Assembly (NCBI RefSeq): GCF_016086655.4
Contig: NC_052136.2
Span: 18,290,001-18,354,000 of the forward strand
Direction of reading: 5' to 3'
Length of the DNA: 64,000 bases
Source: Lepeophtheirus salmonis
Lineage: Eukaryota > Arthropoda > Copepoda > Siphonostomatoida > Caligidae
The notes under the pieces were generated by a model. It ran no database searches and had not been told where the DNA came from. It saw nothing but the letters and a program-made list of their open reading frames with translations. Shown piece after piece: positions 47,626 to 60,526 of the stretch (position 1 is the first letter of the stretch; each line of letters starts with the position of its first letter). The position numbers were made by a program, and so were the translations under genes.

Positions 47626-48036
47626 GCTTTAATGATGATAAGGAACATCCTAGATCCCATCCTTGCTTTATTTTAATAATATTTATTTTTGCTTACGTTT
47701 CCTGGAATATTGCCAAGGCCAGCATGACTAATGAAAAAATAAAAACAATAAATGGGGAGTTTTAATGGTTGTAGTATTAACAATTGTACTATGTACTTGT
47801 CTATGATAAATACTCTGAATTTCTTAAATCCTTTTTAGTTACTTTCATAAATAGATTTATTAGTGTTAAGTAGTATACTATTATTTTGAATGATTTACAT
47901 AAAAAAGATAAAACATTTTGAATAAACAAAGATTGGCGTATCCCAGAAATAAAATTGTCATAATACAGACTAGAGAGATAAAATATTAGCGCAGTAAGAA
48001 ATCCAAGATCAAAATAAGTTAAAGGCAAATAAATGG

Positions 48037-48042
48037 TTTTAT
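48037..48042 (-). terminator. Polyadenylation hexamer overlapping the TTLL5 stop codon
   Basis: The stop TAA (48039-48041) is embedded in AATAAA on the minus strand. If used, the 3' UTR would be very short; no other AATAAA lies in the next 100 bases. Confidence 0.4.
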
Positions 48043-51000
48043 TTCGGAAGTATTTCACTCGGGGCAGATGAAACTCGCGGAGAAACATTCAATGTGTTGG
48101 ATTGGATTCCGGCAGGATATTCTTGATACCTTTTATTATTGGAAAGCGTTGTAGCAACACCAATCCGTGTAACTACTGCTTTCTCAAAAGGGAGTTTCTT
48201 CTTGGTGGGAAAAGCTTCTTCTTCTATTCGAAAATCAAGTTCATTTTCCTCTGCTTGTGCAGTGTTTATGTCCAAACAACGACTAGGTGCCTGAGGACGA
48301 AGTGCAAATTGGGGAGCAACGGGTGGATTTGCTCGTGCATTCATACGCATGGAGCATTGTTTATCCCTGAGATTTCTGTCAGGAGATATGCCGTACGCAG
48401 TACGAAGCAATGAGTTCTTCCTCCCAGTGACTGGAGGAAGACATTTTCCCAGAAATATGTGAGCACAACGATAGAGCTTGGTTTGTAGGGTTAAAACATC
48501 TTCAAGGTCAGTGTCATTGGCAAAAGCTATAAATTCCTCAAAAATGTGTCTAGGAATCATAGTTTTATCCTCTTTATACACTGTATGGACTTCCGTTTCC
48601 CTTTTATAATGCCCCAAGAATTCATTTAGTTCTTTTGCAACAATGGCTGCTCGGTCTTTCCCACTTAACTTGATGGAGGGCGCCTTCAGAAAGTAAGGTT
48701 CTCTCAAACTAAGTGCAGCTTTCTGAAGGAATTTTAAGACTAGATCAACTTGGACAACATCAGAATTATTAGTATCATCTAAATCGCTAAGTCTGTGCAA
48801 AATACAATGGAGGTAAACGGAGAAAGCTTTTCGCGACTGATATTCGCTTAACTGAAGACCACTTTCAATCATTTTTACTATCTTAGATCGAAGAACAGCC
48901 GAGCGTTCTCTCTTCTCCGAACGTTTCTTAGCTATTTTCTCTGGATCTTTGAAGGTCGATAATTTTGTGCGATATCCATTGATCAATGGTTTTTCATATT
49001 GAGCGACACGTAACTCACTTGGAGTGGGTTTTGGAAGAGGTGAATCCTGTAAGGCAATGTTTTCTTTTTCACACTCCACATGAGAAGAGTCTCCCCCATC
49101 AATGACTACATCAGCTTTACTATGAGTAGTTCCCATTCCTGGATCTATACGAACATCCTTCGAATGTGGACCAGCCGATTGACTTCTTTTCCTGATAAAA
49201 ATGAAAGAAGGATTTTTAAAATGCTTAAAATCATTGGCATCAATTAATATACTAATAGTAAAAATTTATACATTGTACATACTCATTGTTGATTAAATAA
49301 AGCAATATTCAGATAGGTTATGTGATATTTGCTCAATATTCCGTTATTTTCATTATTTAAAGAATGCCCGGCACAACATACATTTATTTAATTGCATCCC
49401 CGTTAATTATACTCTTTCCAAATGAAAGATTATTGACAATTTTTTGAAAATAGAATAATTGATTTAGAGTGATATTACCTGATATCTTTACTCATAACAA
49501 TTTTCCTCCGCACTCTAGGATGAGCTCCACTTTTTTTAAATGAATCAGGGAAAAGGCATTCATGCAGCATTTGATTATAAGGAGATGAATATTCCAGGAG
49601 AGAACCATATGTTTGCCAGGTATCAGCAGTAGGAAATACCCGAACAAATCCTCCACGACGAGAATTTTCCTCCTTAATGCATTTAACAATTTTATATAAT
49701 TCTTGAGACGCAGATATATTGGAAGAAGCCAATCTGATAGCAGCAAATCTTCTTGTTTCTAGAGACACGGAACGTTTAGGAACCCTCTTTGCAGATTCAT
49801 CATAATTTGGACGGTCGTGATGAATATTACTGTTATAGTTTTTGGAATGAGCTGAATATCCAGCGGAATTAAGAATTTTCTGATTGAATTGGGCACGACG
49901 TAGTGCTGGATCAACAGCTTGTATTCCTATCAGTGTCATCAGATCACAGAGGAGAGCGGACTTTATTTTTAAATCAATGGGAGCATCACAGTTGAGTGAA
50001 GGACTTAAATTGACTTCTAATAACCAGGGTTTAAGCTCCGAGTCGATGAGTATATCAAAACCATAGACCTCAAAGCAGTTTCTTCTATGTGGCACAAACA
50101 TCTTACAAGCAGAATTGACTGGAATCTCAACAGAGATAATAGATTTAATGATAACGTCTTCAATGGAATGCATGAGAGCAGCCGTATCGATCGAGTTCGC
50201 CTTTAAATGTCTCAATAAAGCAGAAAGGGACCATTTATGCCCTTTATCCTCAGTGTCTGGATCTTCACATTTAATATAGTCGGAGTGATACTTATTTATA
50301 GAATAATTACATAAGTGCATGCAAGGGTTCCACAAGTTTTTTCCAGATGAGTCATACCTGACCGTGGCAAATCTAACAAGCCCTTCCTCATACAAATAAA
50401 TGACTAAAGGATCATACGAGGTAACAGCAACGTAAAGCCGAAGGTCCCACTTATGTCCATTGACTAAAAGAGGATTATCAATATATTTAGCTACAACCAT
50501 GGGCTCATCCAGAGGAACTTGATTGGGATGATTGACTATGAATATACCCCGACCACGCGAGGATGCAACAGGCTTTACAATCCAAGCCCCTCTGGTTCTA
50601 TGATGTGCAGCAGCAAATTCACTATACTCAGAGGGAATAACAAATGTTTTTGGGACAAAATTAAATAGCTTGGCTCCTTTGGCATGTTGGAACCGTTCTA
50701 TATTTTGGTAGAGCCTGTCTTTTCGAGTTAATTCATAGGACCTAGGGAAATGATTCACTTTCTGATGAGGGAGCAAGGATTTGAAGGCATGTGGTTTTGG
50801 ATTAGCACCGGTCCACATGAGATTAAAATCTGAATTAGAAGACATCACTTCATGAAATCCATGTGCATGACAGATTTGACTGACTAATTTAGCATCCGCG
50901 TTGAGAGTTTTAAAGGTGAGTCTATACTTGAATCCCACAGAGTTTGGAAGAGGTGGTCGAGAGAGTGCTTGACAGTGAAACCGTACAACAGGAATCTTTT

Positions 51001-51383
51001 TATTAGGATTTTCATAGGATGTCTCCCAGTTGATGAAGTCTTTTTTCATTGATTTCAGTAGATGAGTTCTTGGCATTGCTTTCGGCCTTGGATTGAGTTA
51101 TAGATGGTCCTATAGCACTGATTTCCTTCGACTTATAAATAGTTTTTTTCGTGGAGTCCCCTATTTTTCTTAGTAGAGCCTCGATTTGCTCAACGTTTTG
51201 TACAGGTGATCTTGTATTAGAGGCAGAGGAATCTTCAGCAAATGTTTCAGATGAGCTCGTTGAGGATGCAATTCCTGAGTCACGGGAGTGAATGGGAGGT
51301 AAGATAGTTCCTTCAGGCTCACTATCACTGCTTATATCCGAGGATATATTATTTGAAATGTTCCCTGGCTCCGGAACCACCAT
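48039..51383 (-). CDS. TTLL5: TTLL5-type tubulin polyglutamylase (one frame break)
   Basis: Tubulin tyrosine ligase-like ATP-grasp enzyme adding glutamates to tubulin tails. Two large exons: about 49479-51383 and 48039-49191, joined by a clean 287-bp intron (CAG|GTAATA .. ATCAG). Catalytic landmarks: SQICHAHGFHEV, FNLMWTG, KVNHFPRSYELTRKDRL, WIVKPVASSRGRGIFIV, DLRLYVAVTSYDPLVIYLYE, MHLCNYSINK, FEVYGFDILIDSELKPWLLE and VNLSPSL; then RRGGFVRVFPTADTW. Exon 2 matches the conserved TTLL5 C-terminal block (LQLSEYQSRKAFSVYLHCIL, VLKFLQKAA, FEEFIAFANDTDLEDVLTL). Close to TTLL5 rather than TTLL4 on these features. The acidic/Ser-rich N-terminus (from ATG 51383, MVVPEPGNISNN) is separated from the catalytic frame by one extra base in an A6 run (51041-51046). 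Without it about 1,018 residues; alternatively translation starts within the second frame (MPRTHLLKSMKKDFINWE). Confidence 0.92.
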
Positions 51384-51401
51384 TTTCCCTCCTTTCAACA
51401 A

Positions 51402-53855
51402 CCCTTCTAACCCCTCACTAAGTACGACGACTCCTTTATTATTACTATGATATTTCTTACTTTGGGTGTATCAGAGTTTGTGTTGCTATATATATATATG
51501 TATGTATTTGTGTTCGGATAGAGAAAGCAAAGTCCTTAATATGTTACAGTAGTGACGGTATTCATAAAAATAAGAAGAAAATAATTCCCCTATTCCTTTA
51601 CTCTCTAGATGAAATGAAGATTACGCTTCAAAATCCAAAATTATAAAAGGGAGACAAGGAGGCTCTCCCTAGAGTTTGTAGTACGTCGTGCATATATTTC
51701 CACCCTTATGAGTAATGTTCTTCCACCCTCATATACACAGATGATGGTGGTACTCTTATTCTTTTTTTCTCCTTCGTTCTCTTTATAAAAGAATAATATT
51801 TGAAAACCGTCACATAGCTTCTCCCTCTGAATCGATTGTAAGATGGATGTTTCTCAACTCTGTAATGTAAAAAAGAAAAACAAATTATTAGTACATAGTA
51901 TTATCCTCTGTAAAAGTTGTAACTGTTATAAGCAAATTGTACAAGTTGCAATCAAAAACGCAGTAATTTTGAAGTACTACTACCTATGATGACGAGGATA
52001 ATGCAATAATTGAATATTACTTTGATCAATCGTCTAATTTTTGACTATTTTGACGAAAATTACTCATGTGACACATTATAAAGTTTAAATGACCACAGAT
52101 TTAGGCATTTCCCTTAAATACATCGTATATACGATATCTAAATCGATCAAAATGAAATGATAGCACTCACCAATGTATATTTGGTAATTAAAATAAATAC
52201 TGATGTTGTGACTAAATAAGGCGTTCTGAGACGTACAAATTCTAATTTGTATAGTCTGCTTATACAAGTTACAACATGTACGAAAATCGCAACTTGAACA
52301 TAACGTATATAATGAAAAGTGAACTTACAACAAGGGTATATGAGTATTGAGATATCCTGTCGGCTTGATAGCAGATACAAGAATTAATTTACTATGAATG
52401 GAAGGAGAATCAGTGATCATCAGGGAAGAAATTCATATCATTGAAAGAATGAATCCTCATATTCAAAGTTATAAAATATAACACCCACGCATAAGATTCA
52501 TGTTAATGAAATAAACCAATTTCACATGTAGACATAAAAGTATGTTTGAATCGTGGCCAATCAACATACTCAAGCCACCACGATTGATTAAAAATAAAAT
52601 ATGAAAAAATACTTAAAGAGGTGAAACATAAGTTTTATCAATAACAATCGAAACTACTACGACTACTATGTTGGTAGAAAGAAGACAACTTCTCAAATAA
52701 TAATAAGTAAATATTAGTAAGGCCGTTGCTGAATGAAAGGGGAAGTCTCCCTTTCAAAAGAAAGGAATAATCATAGCTATATTATGTACTAATAATAATA
52801 ATTTGATAAGAGTCCCCTAAAAAAATTGTAACCCTTATTATTTACCCAGGTAGCAAGGCATGATCCTTTAGGTTGCTTAAAGCAATCCACATTCTAATAC
52901 ATACCTAATCAGATTTCACCTCCCAGGGGAATTGTCTTTGAGCGGTATCCCGGGAAACCAATTTTGTCTTTGTATTTTAAGAATAAATAATACATTTTAA
53001 GCTAGTCCTCCTACACATATATTATCAACAATAATATTCTTCATTTTTATCATTACGGCAATTAGTGCACGGGTTATTTTTTAGAGGCCACGGGTATATC
53101 TTTTTGGAATTCCATAAAACCTTTAATTATGGTAAATAGTTCATAATATTTAAATTGGAGCGTAACAATAATTGGATATGAAAATTCACAGATGCCATGA
53201 ATAAAAAATAAATAGACAATTGAGTCAATTAAATCTGAACTACAAAAAAGTTGTTGAGTCATGCATAAGTTTAATGTGACAATATTATTTTTTGCCCTTG
53301 TCCTTTTGTAAGATTAATTCGCCTCAAAAGGAAAAAACAACATATGTTATTAAACAGGAAAAAGAAGAGCTTCTTGTTAAATATATATTGATTGATTACT
53401 TACTCAACTTTATATAATATGTAGAAATATATATATATTTTTATATAAAAACAAATACAATAAATTAACATACAAATTATACATTTTCTATACAAAAAAA
53501 AAAATTAAAAAAACTCCGATTCAAGTAATGTGAGTCCCAGTTGGAAATCATTGGTCTAGACAGAAGTGATCGAGTATAACTTGTACCCTAGGAAAACTCG
53601 ACCATACTAAAGCTAGTTATTTTATAAAAAAATATTCCAACTCTTCCAATATACTTTTTGGAAAATTCGACTTTATTTGAGCCGGAACGATCAAAACTCA
53701 TTTGAGTAATTATTAGTTAAATTTTAGTATTGCTCAAAATGACTAAATTAAAAAAATACAGACCCTTCTTTCATATTCAAGAATTGATCGGTTAAAAAAG
53801 CGGGAAACGAACTCGACTCGACGTTGTACCCAAAAACACTACTACGAGGTGATTA
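51402..53855. other. TTLL5 upstream region and intergenic DNA
   Basis: Nearest 500 bases carry a TATATATATATG run (about 51489) and (TATG) repeats; promoter not defined. The rest is A+T-rich with no recognised gene. TA-rich runs near 53430. Confidence 0.4.
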
Positions 53856-54159
53856 AAAAGTTCTTATTGAAACAGCGAAACTGGTAACCCCGACCTGATG
53901 GGTAGAAGGGGGAGAGTTGTAGATGTCTCTCAAGTGGTAGGCAAATTATCCCGTTTTGTTTGGCAAACCAAAGTACTAATTTCGCCAAATTGAGGCTCAA
54001 TTTGGATTGTGTAAGGTCTCAGAAGAGACTAAAAAATATTACAATTTGCTGAGAAATTATCTCTCGAACATAACCAATCTGCAGGAAGCAATAATCAAAC
54101 AAATTCTCGTGAGGAGTCTTATGTTCTCCGTAATAATATACTACGGCCAGTAGTGCATC

Positions 54160-54840
54160 CATCTTTTGTCAATCAAGCGGGTACACTCTGAGAGCCATCG
54201 GGGAGTACAAGCTACTATCAGAAAGATCGCTGGTTATTATTTCTGAGATGGACTCAAAGATAATGTAAAGGAACGCATCCTTGGCAGTGATACATGTGCG
54301 AAAATTAAAATAACAACCTACATAAATAAGAATCCAACTGTGATGGATGTACCCGAAAAAAAGTTCAATCACTTTCACATAAATTTAGTTGGGCCATTCA
54401 CACCAGTCGATGGCATGAGATATTTGCTTACAAAATTGATCAACGTAGAAAGATGGTTAGAAGCAATAAACACAAAGGCACCTGTCATCGCAGAAGCTTT
54501 CCAGATTAATTGGATCTCTAGTTTGGAGTTTCATCTATTAATACTTCTAATCTGCGAAGACAGTTTATGTTTAAAGTGTGTAAGTTAATGTCTAGTAATC
54601 TCCAGATCAATTGTAAATATACCACGCCTGATCATCCCCAGGCTAATTTACTAATTGAGAGAGCATATAGGACATTAAAAGAAGCATTGAGACCTCGCCT
54701 GACTGAGACTCAATAATGTTGGGCAAATGCACTACATAGAGTCTTATTCGATATGATTACGACTCCTAGAAGTGATACCGGTGTTTCTCTACCCATAGAA
54801 GTATTCGGAGAAGAAATCAAATCTATCTCTCCTGGATGTG
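54160..54840 (+). pseudogene. Ty3/gypsy integrase remnant
   Basis: Reads SHRGVQATIRKIAGYYF (zinc-finger region), FNHFHINLVGPFTPVDGMRY where the first catalytic Asp of the usual HIDLVGP is Asn, then a frame break and HPQANLLIERAYRTLKEALR with the catalytic Glu, and PIEVFGEEIKS. Several stops and shifts. Confidence 0.8.
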
Positions 54841-55171
54841 TTTGGACGTGAGAAGAACACAAGAAGTGATCCTAGTCCTAGTCATCATATTCCGGTTAAT
54901 GATGAAATTTCATCCGAGAAGAAGAAGCTACGTCAAATGATTAAAGTGTTCATCATAAGTGCTCCTATTAAGAGACCACTTGATACCCCGTATGAATATC
55001 CATTGCAATTTTAGAAAAGTACCAAGACTACTCCGTTCTGAATAGCAGAGGAACTCCAACAAAGTAATCCATCAATAGATTGAAAGCTGCCTATGTGCCA
55101 ATAGTTCTTATTTAATTTAATTTTTGTATTTTATTTTATAGTTTCAACTCTCGTGGCTCAGAATACTGAGC

Positions 55172-55183
55172 AAAAAAGGGGGA
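55172..55183 (+). other. Polypurine tract of the second gypsy element
   Basis: AAAAAAGGGGGA, the plus-strand primer site expected just inside a 3' LTR. Confidence 0.6.
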
Positions 55184-55292
55184 GTAAATATGGACGGCTC
55201 TCCCCAAAGGACTTCAGCGCTGAATAATAATGTTTATAGATTTTAAGTCAGTATGTTTTGTGAGTCTAAGTAAGTAAGAGTTCTTATTGAAA

Positions 55293-55971
55293 GTCCAAAT
55301 ATATATTCGACAATAATTGTCATAGAAGTTTTATAAAAATAAATATTATAATATGAATGCAAGCATTTAACGAAGGTTCCCTAATGTAAATTAATCCATT
55401 CAAAGCTAAATTCCTGAAAAAATCAACAAACCTAAATAGGTCATAAAATTTCCATAAATGAGGCCAATCATTGGGTTCAACAAAGTCAAAAAACAATATA
55501 TACATATACGACAACCAGACCAACATTTTCGTTGTTGTGTGGTGTGTTTGCAAACTTTGCTGTACTCTCCATACAAATGACCTTTCCAGGTATAAGAAAT
55601 TTGCAGTCTCTACATGGTGTCATCCATTGCAGACTGCAACAAGGACACTTAACCTTTTCTACGATTGTGGAATAAATACTTGGTTGATCGATGCCTTTTG
55701 TTTTAACTGACGCCAAACATTTCCATCTATCTACCTAACAACGAATAACGATCTACCTACGCATACGCTGTAAGTTCGTTGTTAAACTATGTCTGCAAGC
55801 TGTAACTCTAATGGAAGCAGCCATAAAATGTATAGAAAGTGTCATAATTTAATTACGAATGCCGATCCCTAGAGTAGTTTTTTACATAATTGGTAATCTG
55901 AATAGTTTATTTTCTGTACCTCAGCTGTTGTCATAAGTATTTAACTCCTGAGTAGTGATCTTATTTTCTTT
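55293..55971. other. Spacer with a small cysteine-rich open frame on the minus strand
   Basis: Minus strand 55486-55740 reads WKCLASVKTKGIDQPSIYS then VEKVKCPCCSLQWMTPCRDC. The CPCC..CRDC spacing suggests a metal-binding knuckle, but there is no start codon, and the flanking acceptor (TTGTTAG before 55733) is only suggestive. Could be an orphan exon or transposon scrap. Confidence 0.25.
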
Positions 55972-56232
55972 CTACATTCAATTATATTCAAAGCCTAATT
56001 GAACATTTGTATATGCCGATAAAAGACGGAGAGTAACCTTAAGGATTTGTTGTGAAGTTATAATTGTAAGTCCTTGTTCGAATTAGATGAAATAAATAAA
56101 ACTTTATTTCCTTCTCACCCTCCTCCCTTGTCACAGCTGATCTAATTAAATGTTATAACAGCTGAAATGCTCTCTTCCAGAACATTCTTCAAGTTGTCAA
56201 GGCTACCATGTTTATTTTTGGGTTTTTTATAT
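55972..56232. repeat. Dispersed repeat, copy 2 (copy 1 at 3526-3790)
   Basis: Same landmarks and order as the copy at 3526: TTCAATTATATTCAAAGCC, TTGAACATTTG, GATAAAAGAC, TTGTCACAGCTG, GTTGTCAAGGCTACCATG. Confidence 0.65.
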
Positions 56233-59200
56233 TATTATTCCCAACATACACACGATTTTCATCACGAAGCATAACACAAAATAATGTTCCTCCTTTTTAT
56301 TTAACAGCTATCTCTTCAACTAGAGTTATATTTTAATATGTTAAGTTTGATAAAACAGGGAAACTGAAAATCATTGAGGACATCTTAGCCCTGGAAGTTA
56401 TTCAAAAGATGCTGTAGAATATTTATAACTGATAAACCGAATACTAAAAAATATACTAAGTCTATTTTTCCTCAGCAGAAAAGGTATTTGGGGTGAGAAA
56501 AATATTCACCTGAAAACGGGACAGTTAATATATATGTATATATATAATGTTAAACCATCAAAAATGGGTGAAGAAAGAGAAAAAGTAATGCATAGTCCGA
56601 GTAATTTACAATTGAATGCGTAGGAGTTGTAAATATATAAATATATGGATTAATTATTTCAAAATAAACAAATAATGGAGGAATAAGATAATTTCCTCCT
56701 TCATTTTCTACACATTATGTCTCCATTTGTTTTATAGGTTTTTAAACAATCTATTCAACGAAGAATGTTTACTAAAAACATAGAAGCATATAGACATGAT
56801 ATAATAAGTAAAGACATTTCATGTCATTTTAAAGTTATAAGTGTCTAATAGAAAGAAAATGGATGTCAAGGTCTATACCAATAATAAACATATAGTATAC
56901 ACATGTATTTGGAAATACATATATGTTGTTGTTTTTTGACAGAATAGAGTTTATTGTAAAAAAAAATATATATATAATAGTCTAAATATCTGCATAACAT
57001 ACGTTTTTTTGCATTAAGAGTAAAAATATTTGATCTTCATTGTATAAACTTTATTCAGTTGGGCATTGCAACAATACAAGGAAAAGATTTATCAATGATA
57101 TATAGTCAAACTCTTATTAAGCGGTTAGGCCAGGTTAGTGTTTGATTGTTCTTTCCCTTTCTATGTGAGAATGAATGTTATCCCGGCCAATAGAGAGGGA
57201 AAAAAGACAGAAATATGAAAATAAACATTCATTTGTGTGTATAAATACCATACACATTTATTAATTCGTCAAGAGAGGATCTCTAAGTATATAAACAGTC
57301 ACCCTTTCTTTGTTTTCTACTTAAAAAAGTGACAGCTAAAAGCAGGTACAACTGTAACATAATTTGTGTGGCGTCTGTCCCTTAGTTTGCAGAGACAGAC
57401 TAAATAGTTTTTGTGTTATGAAAATCCCGTGTAGGAACTAGATATGGCAGTTTAGTGTGGTGACACGCTGCAATCAAGTGACCGTTAGACCAAGATTGAC
57501 TGTATTTAAACGTTGAGATACATTTATAAAGAAAAATACATATTATAATTAGTGTAGGGTTCCGATCTGGAAATCCTAGACAAGTCAGAAACCGCTATAA
57601 TTTTTTGTAAGAAAGATTTAAATTGGTCCAACAAAAAAATATTATTATCGTATCACTTGGCAAGGGGAAACATTGGATCACGGTTTGAGACCCAATACAG
57701 CAAAAATCGGGAATTGATCTCAGACTAAATTTCAAAACTAATTAGAACCTGATGGGCGACTCATTGAGGGATATATTCAAGTACTTGATTAGTCAACTAG
57801 CAAGGTATTTCTTGTTAAAATAATTTTGATAGATTACTTGAAGAGGTTGCTGTACATTTAGAAAGTAAACTTTGTAACAACTACCTTTATATGACCATCA
57901 GCAAATCCTTAGGCTTCAACACTTGGTTACTCTACAACTTATCCTTTGGACTAAAATGCAAAGAGTGGCTAATATAATATAAAACTCACTAATTTAATGT
58001 ACAGAAATGCATTGTTTAATTCAATCTCTTACAATAAAAATAACTATTTACATACAAACAGAATAAAATGTTAGTTAGTAGCACTGACGCACGCCTTGTA
58101 TATTTCTAATTGTCCAAATTCAAACAATCCTGTACATATATATATATATATATCTACGGAACCAATTATTTGGACTATTCAAAGATTTACTGTAATTACT
58201 TTTGAGCCTACTCCCTCATTAACTTAGGGGGGGTTATGCATAAAGTACGTGCGCAGATAGGAGGGGTGAGGTAGGAAAAAAATGCCAAAAACTTGTGTAC
58301 GTACTTTGTCCATGGCATAATTTCTGGATTACTATCATATTGGAAGACTCACTTTACTCCTCATTTTGATTGCTGAGAAGGCTTCAGGATTTTACTGTTC
58401 GTAGGTAATTGATAAAATCATTATTTTAATAACGATTTTGGGCTATCTCAAAATTATTCAAATTTTACACGAGGCCAAATCTGTCCAATTACATTAATTA
58501 TACTTTAAATCGCTTCCACATCTACCCTATTCTTCAAGCTGTTGGCCGGGATCAAAAACATGCTTTAGGGAGTTAAAGATGGGATTCCGATAAAGAAGTG
58601 ACTCCCACGACTAATATCCTACAGTGAGAAAATTTAAGATAGTATATTGTACTACAAGGTGGATATACCTACGTATAACTGATTATATTCTTTTTGAAGG
58701 ATAATATCATGATGACTAAAATCCAATTTTTCCGTCTTTCTGATGGCTACGGCACTTGCTCACCGTTCTAGCAGATACTTGCACATTTGTTACACGGGAT
58801 TTCAATCAAATATTCCCTAATAAGTATTGCATTTTATGATTTTTGTATTAATAAACTATTTACAATGTATTTATGTACCAAATGAAATAGCAAACTCAAA
58901 CCCCAATTGGATGAATACAAAAATGACGAACGTTAGAATAAGGAAAAGATATCAGAATCTTGACTCATCATAAACAAATATTTGAGCTAAGAAACTAGAA
59001 AACATTACATAATATTTCATGTGGAAGAAAACATGAGAGGGGAAAAGAACATCAAATATATATGAAAAAATATGATTATGAAAGAGAGAGAGAGACCAAT
59101 AAGACCAAGAGATAACAATATATTAGGGCATCAAATACCCCTACTATGCATAATTGACATGTTTCTTTGCAATATTTTTTCTTATACTAATATAACTTGT

Positions 59201-60249
59201 ATATCAAATTTACAACAAGTTGATCAAGGTAAAGGGCTGCGCAATTTGTTGGAAATTTGTAGAAAACAGAGCTTTTAACACAAATCAGAGAAAAATGTAG
59301 ACATATCTCAGTAGAATTTCTAACAACAATTCAAAACAGCAAGGAGAGTTATTTAGTTGTTTCTTTTATTTTGAGTACACTATGGATAAGGGTTAAATGA
59401 AATAAATATTGATAAATTAATATGATTTGATTAATAATAATTATAAATCTGGGGTTTCTTCGGCAAGTGTTCGAAGACCTGAATTTTGTTGCATTGTGTT
59501 ATCTACCTATCAAGTTTAAACTACTCTTCGATATTTAGAAAAGGCTATTATTTAAAAATTTATGAAATATAATTCTAATTAACAAGTATTTTAGTAGAAT
59601 ATTTTATGCAATTATCACATAATTGTGCAAAGCAGTCTATTAATTGTTCAAAATGCAATGAAAAAAGTAAAAGTCTTGAATTATATTCAAGTACAAAATG
59701 GGTTTTAATTTAGGGTAATAAACGCAGCCCTTTGCCATTGATAAATATATATGAAATTTTGAACATTCTGTTTTTGAGGCAAAAGTATATTAAGATTGAA
59801 TCACTCTATGTAAACATACTTTATAAAAGTATTCTCTCTTAGGCTCAAAATATCAAGGTCAGAGCTTAGAAAAATAATAATTCTCGGAAGGGAAAATAAA
59901 ATTCTATACTACTATCATCATGCCTATGTTATGAGTCACTCATAAAAGGCACACACACACTTTGTAACCCTCCTCCCAAGGAAATGATGAGTAAATAATA
60001 GGTAGAGCATTTTGTTTGGTTATTTCTTACGCCTTCAAGAATATCCAAATCCTTTTTGATAGGGTTTTGAAAGTATATTTTTTAAGGATTTCAAGTCATA
60101 AATAAAACAAACAAACCTCAAAATCTAAATATGTACAATGAACTTAAAAATAAAAGCTATTTTCCTACCAAAAATTAACAGAAGAATAGAGCTTTTAATA
60201 TACATATGATAGAAGATAAACTCAATCAAACTTGAGGCACATACAAGGT
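56233..60249. other. Long intergenic stretch
   Basis: No gene recognised. TA microsatellite at 58137-58152, a (GA)n run near 59082, and the foldback noted separately at 58234. Confidence 0.45.
58234..58320. repeat. Short foldback element
   Basis: Left arm TTATGCATAAAGTACGTGCG; right arm reverse complement TTATGCCATGGACAAAGTAC then GTACAC. Arms pair with a 4-base gap around a 40-base centre (GGAGGGGTGAGG..). Resembles a tiny MITE. Confidence 0.6.
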
Positions 60250-60526
60250 TAATAGAAATACAAGGTGGTTATTCAATAAAGCGTGTACGACTGATGCTTG
60301 ACATGCTTTTAATATTGACGTCATAGTAGATGAGTGGTTGCGTGTTTTGACAAAATCTGTTTTTCTCGCACAGCAGTCGGTGCGATACATTAAGTTGAAA
60401 ATTCTAGCAATAGTGACGTCATAGACTATGAGTGGTTGTGTGTTTTGTCAAAATCTGCCTGTGTTGCCCAGCAGTCTGTTCAATACGTTAGATTGAAAAT
60501 TCTAGCAAGCCCAAGTCTAACCTTGA
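60250..60526. mobile_element. Small MITE-like repeat, copy 2 (copy 1 at 7411-7712)
   Basis: Starts AATAGAAATACAAGGTGG, ends AAGTCTAACCTTGAG, inverted to each other in part. Two direct units of about 97 bp begin at GACGTCATAG (60317 and 60414) and both contain GAGTGGTTG.GTGTTTTG, AAAATCTG and CAGCAGTC. Better preserved than copy 1. Confidence 0.72.

Larger units (their letters stand above)
53882..55292 (+). mobile_element. Second decayed Ty3/gypsy retrotransposon (large internal deletion)
   Basis: A primer-binding-like site TGGTAACCCCGACCTGATG (53882-53900) follows a possible 5' LTR end. Next a Gag capsid start in broken frames (RQIEAQFGLCKVSEETKKYY), then a jump to integrase (54160-54840) and a polypurine tract. 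Protease, RT and RNase H are missing. An AGTTCTTATTGAAA stretch occurs just before the primer site (53859) and again at 55279, suggesting very short or decayed LTR ends. Unrelated to the element at 34.6 kb by sequence. Confidence 0.75.
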
